From contig CAWGMT010000005.1 in assembly GCA_963823675.1 (NCBI GenBank), forward strand, positions 1 through 64,000: 64,000 bases of DNA. Direction: 5' to 3'. This document shows positions 48,282 to 55,092 of the stretch, piece after piece. Origin of the DNA: CAWGMT01 sp963823675. Its GTDB lineage: Bacteria; Planctomycetota; Planctomycetia; Isosphaerales; Isosphaeraceae. The position numbers were made by a program, and so were the translations under genes. Each line of letters begins with the position of its first letter. Positions within the stretch are counted from its first letter, which is position 1. The notes under the pieces were generated by a model that made no database searches, was not told the origin of the DNA, and saw nothing but the letters and a program-made list of their open reading frames with translations.

Positions 48282-48351
48282 AGGTTGGCTCCTGCTTGAC
48301 TTCTACCGACAGCGGGCCAGATACTCTGCTGTCAAGAGGTCGTCAATCAGC
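48282..48351 (+). promoter_or_regulatory. Element B: promoter region of mct with sigma-70-like boxes
   Basis: TTGACT (48296-48301) and GATACT (48320-48325) are spaced by 18 bp and point to mct, whose ATG is 40 bp downstream of GATACT. The whole 70 bp is repeated at 36494-36563 in the same orientation, exactly 11,788 bp away. Confidence 0.65.
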
Positions 48352-48364
48352 AGGGGAAGCTTCG

Positions 48365-49603
48365 ATGAAGCACGTTCTAGCAGATTTGCGCGTGATCGAG
48401 GGTGCGGCCTTCGTGGCCGCGCCCCTTTGCGGAATGACTCTGGCCCAGCTCGGCGCCGACGTGATCCGCTTCGATCCCATCGAGGGCGGCCTCGACGCCC
48501 GCCGCTGGCCCATCACCGAGGGCGGTAAGAGCCTCTACTGGGCGGGCCTGAACAAGGCCAAGCGGTCGATCGCCGTCAACACGAAGAGCCCCGAGGGAAA
48601 GGAGCTGATCACGGCGCTCATCACCGCGCCGGGCGAGGGCAGGGGGATCTTCCTGACCAACTTTCCGACCTCCGGCTGGCTCGGGTATGAAACCCTGTGC
48701 AAGAGACGCCCGGACCTGATCATGATGAACGTGACCGGCAATCCGGATGGCACTTCGGCCGTCGATTACACGCTCAATTGCGCGGTCGGGTTTCCGTTCA
48801 TCACCGGTCCGGATCATGGCAATCAACCGGTCAATCCCGTCAACCACGTCCTGCCGGCCTGGGATGCGATCACCGGCGTGACCGCGGCGCTGGGAATCGT
48901 CGCGGCCGAACGCCACCGGCGGCTCACGGGGTCTGGCCAGTACATCCGGCTGCCCCTGGCCGACGTCGCCTTCGCCATGGCGGGCAACCTGGGCTACATC
49001 GCCGAAGTCCAGATCAATGACGCCGATCGGCGGTCAACCGGCAACGACCTCTTCGGCGCCTATGGGCGCGAATTCGAGACCCGAGACGGCAGGATCGTCT
49101 ACGTGGTTGCCATCACTCCCAGGCAATGGCAGGCGCTGGGCGAGGCAACCGGCACGTCCGCCAGGCTGGCGATGATCGAGCCCCTGCTGGCGGTTGACCT
49201 GTCGCGGGAAGGGGACCGGTTCAAGGCCCGCGAGGTGATCTCGGCGGTGCTCGCGCCCTGGTTCGGAGAGCACACGCTGGCAGAGATCAGCAAAGCCTTC
49301 GAGGGCACGGCCGTCTGCTGGGGACTTTATCAGACAGTCCGGCAGATGGTGGAAAGCGATCCGCGGTGTTCGACCCGAAATCCGCTGTTCACAACGCTCG
49401 AACAACCCGGAATCGGCAACTACCTGGTCCCGGGATCGCCGCTTCAATTCTCGGGCGCCGAGCGGCCAGCGCCCGTGCGAGCGCCGATTCTGGGTGAGCA
49501 CACGGACCTCGTGCTGAGCGAGGTCCTGGGCCTCTCCGGCGCGGAGATCGGCCGGCTCCGCGACGCCCGCGTGGTCGCGGGCCCGATTGAACTCTCCTCT
49601 TGA
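48365..49603 (+). CDS. mct: 2-methylfumaryl-CoA isomerase (mesaconyl-CoA C1-C4 CoA transferase)
   Basis: An intact protein of 412 residues, the family length. It is a family III CoA transferase with Mct-specific landmarks: RVIEGAAFVAAPLCGMTLAQ, the motif ITAPGEGRGIFLTNFP, VDYTLNCAVGFPF, LPAWDAITGVTAAL (presumed catalytic Asp), FGAYGREFETRDG and VVAITPRQW. It moves CoA within mesaconate from C1 to C4, an unusual intramolecular transfer. AGGGGAAGC precedes the ATG. It is followed by meh on the same strand. These blocks separate it clearly from the two Smt-like genes at 34-36 kb. Confidence 0.88.
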   Translation: MKHVLADLRVIEGAAFVAAPLCGMTLAQLGADVIRFDPIEGGLDARRWPITEGGKSLYWAGLNKAKRSIAVNTKSPEGKELITALITAPGEGRGIFLTNFPTSGWLGYETLCKRRPDLIMMNVTGNPDGTSAVDYTLNCAVGFPFITGPDHGNQPVNPVNHVLPAWDAITGVTAALGIVAAERHRRLTGSGQYIRLPLADVAFAMAGNLGYIAEVQINDADRRSTGNDLFGAYGREFETRDGRIVYVVAITPRQWQALGEATGTSARLAMIEPLLAVDLSREGDRFKAREVISAVLAPWFGEHTLAEISKAFEGTAVCWGLYQTVRQMVESDPRCSTRNPLFTTLEQPGIGNYLVPGSPLQFSGAERPAPVRAPILGEHTDLVLSEVLGLSGAEIGRLRDARVVAGPIELSS

Positions 49604-49640
49604 GCGTTCTGGATAAAGCGCATACTCTTGGCAGGCGGCC

Positions 49641-49815
49641 GGCGGGCACAGAGGCCCGCCCCACTGGAACGATGCGGCGGGCACAGAGGCCCGCCCCACT
49701 GGAACGATGCGGCGGGCACAGAGGCCCGCCCCACTGGAACGATGCGGCGGGCACAGAGGCCCGCCCCACTGGAACGATGCGGCGGGCACAGAGGCCCGCC
49801 CCACTGGAACGATGC
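49641..49815. repeat. Tandem array of five 35-bp units
   Basis: The unit is GGCGGGCACAGAGGCCCGCC followed by CCACTGGAACGATGC; five copies, with no variation that I could see. The first 20 bases form a hairpin (GGCGGGC...GCCCGCC). It lies between mct and meh. There are no spacers of differing sequence, so this is not a CRISPR. Confidence 0.95.
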
Positions 49816-49832
49816 GAGGATCTGGCAGTGAT

Positions 49833-49935
49833 GCGGGCGTTTTGGTAGTGGTGGGGGCGTCCCCGCCCGCGTTTTGGCAGTGGTGCGGGCGTCCCCGCCC
49901 GCGTTTTGGCAGTGGTGCGGGCGTCCGTGCCCGCC
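49833..49935. repeat. Array of about 32-bp GCGGGCGTCCCCGCCCGC units (three copies)
   Basis: The units hold GCGGGCGTCCCCGCCCGC then GTTTTGGCAGTGGT, the first and last copies being imperfect. The array directly follows the 35-bp array and ends just before the meh start. Confidence 0.85.
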
Positions 49936-49965
49936 GGGCCGTTCGACTTCTCGTGGGGGCAAGCG

Positions 49966-50805
49966 ATGGTACCCTCATTGACGGACTGGATCGGCCGGAC
50001 GGAAGAAACGGAAGAGCTGATCGCACTGGCCCCGGTTCAGGCCGCCGCGGCGATGCTGGACGATGTGTCCACGGAGTACACGACGGGATCGCCGCTGCCG
50101 CCGCTCTGGCACTGGTTCTTTTTTCTACCGCGGGTCGCCCAGTCGCGGCTCGGCCTCGACGGCCACCCCCAGCGCGGCGGGTTCATGCCGCCCTTCGACC
50201 TGCCGCGACGGATGTTCGCGGGGGCCCGGACGCGCTTCTTGAGGCCGCTTTCTATCGGCCAACCCGCGCGTCGACACTCGGTCATTCGCCAAGTCTCCGA
50301 AAAGGCGGGACGGACCGGAAGACTGGCGTTCGTCACCGTCTGGCATCAGATCGAGCAGGCCGGCGGGACCTGCATCGAGGAGGAGCAAGACATCGTCTAT
50401 CGCGAAGCCGGCGCTCCGGTCGCCGCCCCCGAGGTCAAGGAAGCTCCCCCGCCGCCGGCGGGTTCTTGGTCGCGCACGATCACGCCCGACCCGACCCTGC
50501 TTTTCCGCTTCTCGGCCCTGACTTTCAATGCTCATCGGATCCACTACGACCGCGATTATGCCACGACCGGCGAGGGCTATCCGGGCCTGGTGGTTCACGG
50601 CCCGCTCGTGGCCGTCCTCCTCATCGAATTGGTGCGCGCGCATTCGCCGCGGCCCATATCCGCCTTCGCGTTCCGGGGCCTGGCACCGTTATTCGACCTG
50701 GCCCCATTCACGATCATCGCCACGCCGGAGGGCCAGCAGGTGCGGCTCGAGGCCCACGGGCCTGACGGCAACACAACGATGATAGCGGAAGCCGAGCTGG
50801 CGTAA
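49966..50805 (+). CDS. meh: Mesaconyl-C4-CoA (3-methylfumaryl-CoA) hydratase
   Basis: An intact protein of 279 residues, matching the Meh length of about 280. The N-terminal hotdog contains PLPPLWHWFFFLPR and GFMPPFDLPRRMFAG. The C-terminal one has FSALTFNAHRIHYDRDYAT followed by GYPGLVVHGPL, the family's Asn/His/Asp active-site region. The enzyme hydrates mesaconyl-C4-CoA to (S)-citramalyl-CoA, which Mcl splits into acetyl-CoA and pyruvate. The ATG at 49966 has GGGGGC upstream. It follows mct after 362 bp filled with repeats. Confidence 0.85.
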   Translation: MVPSLTDWIGRTEETEELIALAPVQAAAAMLDDVSTEYTTGSPLPPLWHWFFFLPRVAQSRLGLDGHPQRGGFMPPFDLPRRMFAGARTRFLRPLSIGQPARRHSVIRQVSEKAGRTGRLAFVTVWHQIEQAGGTCIEEEQDIVYREAGAPVAAPEVKEAPPPPAGSWSRTITPDPTLLFRFSALTFNAHRIHYDRDYATTGEGYPGLVVHGPLVAVLLIELVRAHSPRPISAFAFRGLAPLFDLAPFTIIATPEGQQVRLEAHGPDGNTTMIAEAELA

Positions 50806-50810
50806 GCTGG

Positions 50811-51029
50811 GTGCCTGCCGTCACAGGAGTCCCGTCATGCGCCGAGCAACGCTTGAAAAGCGCGTGGCTGCAACGCTTGTCGGCCCACGACCCGAACTTC
50901 CCCAAGCCGCGTGGGCTTCTGCCCGTGCCGCCGGAAGTGGAACACGCGCCAGGTCCGGTTTACAACGTGACCGCGGCCGACTACCATACGGACATCGCCG
51001 GCTCACCCTTCAGGGGCCTCGCCGTCTGA
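50811..51029 (+). CDS. Short hypothetical frame
   Basis: A possible product of 72 residues: LQRLSAHDPNFPKPRGLLPV and VYNVTAADYHTDIAGSPF look protein-like, but the start is weak and no family is recognised. It may be the tail of a lost gene downstream of meh. Confidence 0.25.
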   Translation: MPAVTGVPSCAEQRLKSAWLQRLSAHDPNFPKPRGLLPVPPEVEHAPGPVYNVTAADYHTDIAGSPFRGLAV

Positions 51030-51051
51030 TTGATTGAAAGGGGCACGAGCA

Positions 51052-51339
51052 ATGACCCAGCACAGCCGGTTTGTTATCCAGAACGACCTGTCCGGGCCGG
51101 TGATCCTGAACGTCGAGCCGGAGTGCGTCCACCTTTCGTTAGCCGCTGGCGAGAAGGTGACGGTGCAGGACACGTTTGAAAAGGAGCCGGTGACGCTGAA
51201 AGTCGAGTCCGAAAGCGGCGACACCATCATCTCCGTCTGGCCTGGAGACGGCGACGTGCGGGTTGAGAAGGACGGCGTTGATGTTTTCGACCTGATCGAA
51301 AAGGGCGCCTGCGGTAAAGAGAGTGCGAATTCGTCATGA
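51052..51339 (+). CDS. Small hypothetical protein, predicted beta-rich
   Basis: A protein of 95 residues: MTQHSRFVIQNDLSGPVILN, LAAGEKVTVQDTFEKEPVTL and ESGDTIISVWPGDGDVRVEK alternate hydrophobic and polar residues like a beta-sandwich. AAAGGGG precedes the ATG at 51052. The general look (FVIQNDLSGPVILNVEPE) recalls the start of VHL-beta-like or calcineurin-tail folds, but I cannot assign it. It ends 52 bp before the nuclease-like gene and may be co-transcribed with it. Confidence 0.6.
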   Translation: MTQHSRFVIQNDLSGPVILNVEPECVHLSLAAGEKVTVQDTFEKEPVTLKVESESGDTIISVWPGDGDVRVEKDGVDVFDLIEKGACGKESANSS

Positions 51340-51391
51340 GCCCGATCGTCCGAGCCGGAACACGAATACCTGGTTCTTCGGGGAGCACTTC

Positions 51392-52033
51392 GTGTCCTAC
51401 AGCGATTTTACGATCGACCTTGTGAAGCAGCGATTCGGCCTTCGTCTCGAGGAAGGCCGGGAGCTGTACGCGTCGGTCCCTCCGGTCCAGACCAGTTCGC
51501 TGTTGCGCGAGACGCTTGCCGAAAACGTGCCTCTGGCCCTGGCGATCAGCACGGAAAAGGCTCGCTCCGAGTTGATTATCGCGCCGGTTTTGCTGGAAGC
51601 CCGCCACCAGGCCAGCCTGTTCTCGGGAAACGACTTTGCCGTCAACCCGGCGCGCGGCCTGAGCGGCGTGTGCGACTTCCTTCTGAGCCGCTCCCCGGAG
51701 CAATTGACCATCGAGGCCCCCGTGGTGGCCGTCGTCGAAGCCAAGAACGAGAACATGAAGGCGGTCATCGGACAGTGCCTCGCCGAAATGATCGCCGCGA
51801 GGTTGTTCAATGAACGCAAGGGGGAAGAAGAGCCGACCGTCTATGGGGTCGTGACGACCGGGAATAACTGGAAATTCCTCGAGCTTGCCGGCAACACCGC
51901 CTACGTGGATGTGCCCGAGTACCACATCAATCAGGTGGAGAAAGTCGTGGGAGTGATCAAGGCCATGCTTGTTGCGACGTTGGCCCGTGACGATCAAGGG
52001 CGAACTCGCCATGAAAACGCGCTCGCTCACTAA
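51392..52033 (+). CDS. Hypothetical protein with PD-(D/E)xK nuclease-like core
   Basis: A protein of 213 residues from the GTG at 51392 (GGGGAG upstream; the relatives I recall start YSDFTLxxVK). The core has APVLLEARHQ (Glu), LSGVCDFLLSR (Asp), then VVAVVEAKNENM (ExK) and GQCLAEMIAARLFNE. That is the order Glu - Asp - ExK - helix with Gln found in PD-(D/E)xK enzymes. Known relatives are uncharacterised and often duplicated in cyanobacteria and planctomycetes. Catalysis is predicted only. No restriction or defence partner lies beside it. Confidence 0.7.
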   Translation: MSYSDFTIDLVKQRFGLRLEEGRELYASVPPVQTSSLLRETLAENVPLALAISTEKARSELIIAPVLLEARHQASLFSGNDFAVNPARGLSGVCDFLLSRSPEQLTIEAPVVAVVEAKNENMKAVIGQCLAEMIAARLFNERKGEEEPTVYGVVTTGNNWKFLELAGNTAYVDVPEYHINQVEKVVGVIKAMLVATLARDDQGRTRHENALAH

Positions 52034-52093
52034 ACAGGAATTTGAGACTGAGCCACTCCGCTTTCGCGCGAGGTCTGGTCCAGGAAAACAACG

Positions 52094-52738
52094 ATGGGGC
52101 GTTACCGACTGCCAGGCGCCTATTTGACAGCCGACATCGTCATCTTCACGATCCGCGGCGAGCGGTTGGAGATCTTGTTGATCGAGCGCGGCGGAGAGCC
52201 GTTTCGGGGGTGCTGGGCATTGCCGGGCGGATTTGTCGAGCATGATGAAGATGTCGATGAGGCCGCTCGCCGCGAGCTCGAGGAGGAGACCGGCGTGAAG
52301 GGGCTGTCGCTGGAACAGCTTCACACCTTCGGTGCCCCGGATCGAGACCCGCGGGGCCGAGTCGTCACGGTCGCTTTTTACACGCTGGTTCCCGCCGGCA
52401 AGCTCTCGCCCCGGGCCGGGGACGACGCGGCGCGTGCGCAGTGGTTCGACGCCGACAACCTGCCCCGGCTGGCTTTCGACCACGCCGCCATCGTGGCCCT
52501 GGCGCGGCGGCGGCTCGGTACCGACCTCGAAGGGACGATGCTCGCCGCCTCGTTCCTGCCCAGGGCATTCACGCTCGCCGATTTGCGGGTGCTGCACGAG
52601 CTCATTCGAGGCGAGCCCATCGAGCCGCGCGGTTTTCGCAAGCGGATCCTGGCACTCGATCGCGTCGAGGAAACCGCCAGGTTTCGGACATCTGGCCGTC
52701 GGCGCGTTCGTCTTTATCGCCTCAAATCAGCCACCTGA
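52094..52738 (+). CDS. Nudix hydrolase with C-terminal winged-helix (NrtR/ADP-ribose type)
   Basis: A protein of 214 residues. The Nudix box is GGFVEHDEDVDEAARRELEEETG, given here as residues about 50-72, with all acidic ligands present (GG...E...REL.EETG). The C-terminal part (LPRAFTLADLRVLHELIRG, then RGFRKRILAL) is the winged helix shared with NrtR regulators. It therefore either hydrolyses ADP-ribose or senses it to control NAD genes. An intact Nudix box argues for activity. No NAD gene is adjacent. Confidence 0.88.
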   Translation: MGRYRLPGAYLTADIVIFTIRGERLEILLIERGGEPFRGCWALPGGFVEHDEDVDEAARRELEEETGVKGLSLEQLHTFGAPDRDPRGRVVTVAFYTLVPAGKLSPRAGDDAARAQWFDADNLPRLAFDHAAIVALARRRLGTDLEGTMLAASFLPRAFTLADLRVLHELIRGEPIEPRGFRKRILALDRVEETARFRTSGRRRVRLYRLKSAT

Positions 52739-52859
52739 CGCGCTGGCTTGCCGAACTGCTGTCCGTTGAGAGGCGATCGCAGACTTTGGGCTGAGCCCCC
52801 CTTTCCCTGGGAGTGGACCGACTGGAGAATCGTCCGTCGCCGGTCTGATGCGACCCGGT

Positions 52860-53290
52860 GTGCGGTCCCGCTTAGCCAGCGGCCGCGACCTGCGCCGGAT
52901 GGAAGGCTTTCGCGCCGGGGCCGGTTCGCTTGCCTTTGCCCCTGACGGGCTCACGATCGCCACGGCGAACGGGTATGAGCCAATTGTTCGGATCCGGGAC
53001 GTGGCCACCGGCCGCGAGGTCTTCCCTCATTCCGGCCACGCTGGCCAAGTCAACGCGGTGGTCGTTTCGCCGGCCGACGGCACAGTCTTCACCGGCAGCT
53101 ACGACGGCACGGTCCGGCACTGGGACCCGGCCACCGGGCGCGAGCTGGGCCTGATCGGTCGGTTCCACTCGGTCTACGCACTGGCCGTCTCACCCGAAGG
53201 GCGGACCCTGATCGTGGGACACGATCGTGGCGACCCAATCGTCTGGAGCGTGCCCGATCTTCTGCCATTCACGGCCCAGGCCCCGCAGGG
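52860..53290 (+). pseudogene. WD40-repeat fragment
   Basis: About three blades are visible: AGSLAFAPDGLTIATAN, HAGQVNAVVVSPADGTVF with TGSYDGTVRHWDPATG, and VYALAVSPEGRTLIVGHDRG. There is no start, kinase part or clean end; the frame runs into the antisense of the next gene. It is a leftover of a larger WD40 protein. Confidence 0.6.
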
Positions 53291-54204
53291 CTACGGTCGG
53301 CTGCGGATCCCAATGCGCTCGGAGCGGTCGAGCCCGTCCGCGGTCGCGCCCTTGGCGGGCGGCTTGGGGCCACGGCAGGAGGCGCGAGCTGGCCGAAGTC
53401 AGGATGCCCCGGCGCGAAGGTCGGCGGAACGACCGTCATCATCTGCTTGGCCGACCAGATCCCATGGTTTTCGTTGCCCGGAAAATAGACCAGTTGATCG
53501 AACGTCAATGGGCGCTCGAGCGCGTACTCCGACGCGAACCGCAGGGTGAGCATGCTCAGGGGATACTCCGACGCCCGCTCCATGTCGCCCAGCCGGATCG
53601 GCTCGGACAACTTGAGCCCGGCGGCACGAAACGCTTTTTCGGTCATCTCCACGCAATAGAGCTTGGAATCGTCGTCCGAGAGCTCGTAGTCGAAGGGGAC
53701 CTGTTCGTCGAAGACCTTGCGGCAGTAGGACAGTACCTTCGGGACCGCCTTTTGGTACTCGGGCTTGAGACGCCGCACGCCGATCGACCCGATGTTGTCC
53801 AGTATCCAGACGCAAAATGGCTGGCGGTTCACCGCCGTGCGCGTCGTGTCGTAGACGACCGGCCCCTCCCGCTCGATCGCCACGATGCCGGTATGCGAAA
53901 ACCTGCTGTTGCTGGCCTCGGCAAACCACCGGCTGAAACGAAAATAGCCGCGGCCCACCCGTGCGTCGCCCAGTCGGAAGACGACGTCGCCGTCGCGCAG
54001 GACTTTCTTGCCCCACTGGTGCCAGCGGGCCATGTGGGGCGTCGCGACGATTGGCGGAATCCTGCCTTCGTGCCGGGCCCTGGTTGCCTCGGGCCCCCAG
54101 TAATTCCTTCCCTGCCACTCGGCGGGAGCCATCCGCTCGCTCATCTCACGTTCTTCGGGCGGATTGAGAATCAGAGCGAGAAAGAAAGCGACGACGGGAT
54201 CCAT
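53269..54204 (-). CDS. YiiX/YebB-like NlpC/P60-type cysteine hydrolase
   Basis: A protein of 311 residues. The domain spans residues 60-250: LRDGDVVFRLGD, FSHTGIVAIERE (conserved His), VVYDTTRTAV, and FDYELSDDDSKLYCVEMTEKAF, which holds the Cys in LYCVE. This permuted papain-like family cleaves amide or lipid bonds at the envelope; its natural substrate is unsettled. A hydrophobic N-terminus (VVAFFLALILN) suggests membrane attachment. The tail is Pro/Arg-rich. The start at 54204 excludes an unsupported upstream frame. Confidence 0.8.
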   Translation of the reverse strand: MDPVVAFFLALILNPPEEREMSERMAPAEWQGRNYWGPEATRARHEGRIPPIVATPHMARWHQWGKKVLRDGDVVFRLGDARVGRGYFRFSRWFAEASNSRFSHTGIVAIEREGPVVYDTTRTAVNRQPFCVWILDNIGSIGVRRLKPEYQKAVPKVLSYCRKVFDEQVPFDYELSDDDSKLYCVEMTEKAFRAAGLKLSEPIRLGDMERASEYPLSMLTLRFASEYALERPLTFDQLVYFPGNENHGIWSAKQMMTVVPPTFAPGHPDFGQLAPPAVAPSRPPRARPRTGSTAPSALGSAADRSPAGPGP

Positions 54205-54439
54205 TGAAGGTCGCCTTGATCGAGTTTGTGCGCTGGCTGATGGATCGAGCCGGCCGCCAGGATGCGCCGGCGCACGGAAACACGATCTATTGATCGGCAA
54301 TCCCGGACTCCCGAAGCATGCTGTGCGTCGACGATTTCGGCGCTCCCGCCCGCGGGCGCGGACACTTCGACGTAATCCGCGTTTTCCCCACAGTCGTTCG
54401 GCGTTTTGAAATGCCGTCACGCGGAGCGTGACGACTATT

Positions 54440-55006
54440 TCAGAGGCCACGCGCCTCGCTCGCCGCACTCAGCGCCTCGGGTTCCGCGTCCCGACTTTCG
54501 CGGCCCGCGGCACGTTTGGAACGGCGGCTGGAAGCTGGTGCAGGCGCTGACTCTTCGCTCGGGTGCAGCACGGTGAGCTGATTGATCACCCGCGTGACGC
54601 CAACGGTCTCAACCGTGAGGGTAAGAGCCTTGGCCCTCGCCGCGTCGTCCGGCACGACCCCGCGCAGGGTGATCACGCCACCTTCCGCTCTGAGCAGGAC
54701 ATTGCTCGCGTGCAGCGTCTTGTCCCAGTGGATCCGGCTGTACACCCGTGAGTAGACCCCCATGCCCTGGACCGAGTCGCGAGCCTTGACCAGCCCCTCG
54801 CGAACGGTTTCACCCGTCTTGCTGATTCCGCCGACGACCGTTTCTCCGGCCTTCTCGAACCCGTCGCGGATTGCCCGGCCGAATTCATCGAGCTTCTCGC
54901 CGGCTCGTTCCGCGACCCCTCCTTGCTGTGCTCGGCTCGCGACGCCGAAACATGCCAATGCCAGGGCGAACAACGAGGCTGCGGTGATTCCGTAGATTTT
55001 TTTCAT
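54440..55006 (-). CDS. Exported BON-domain protein
   Basis: A protein of 188 residues. A signal peptide (ITAASLFALALACFGVASR) is followed by an amphipathic helix (LDEFGRAIRDGFEKAGETVV) and a BON domain (LRAEGGVITLRGVVPDDAAR, then VETVGVTRVINQLTVL). BON domains bind phospholipid and are linked to envelope stability. A Ser/Arg/Ala-rich tail ends the protein. AAGGAG precedes the ATG at 55006. It is intact and lies 86 bp after kup on the same strand. Confidence 0.88.
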   Translation of the reverse strand: MKKIYGITAASLFALALACFGVASRAQQGGVAERAGEKLDEFGRAIRDGFEKAGETVVGGISKTGETVREGLVKARDSVQGMGVYSRVYSRIHWDKTLHASNVLLRAEGGVITLRGVVPDDAARAKALTLTVETVGVTRVINQLTVLHPSEESAPAPASSRRSKRAAGRESRDAEPEALSAASEARGL

Positions 55007-55092
55007 CGCTTCGACTCCTTTCGCGTGTAGCGGCTGTGTATCCGTAGCAGAAAAGCCCAGTCGGCAAGATTCTACCAACTGCCGCCGGATCG

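Noticed and set aside
49641..49815. CRISPR-like array of 35-bp repeats
   Set aside because: No spacers; each unit is an identical hairpin.
31596..50805. Autotrophic CO2 fixation by the full 3-hydroxypropionate bicycle
   Set aside because: Only the glyoxylate-assimilation enzymes are in the window; the carboxylation and reduction enzymes were not seen.
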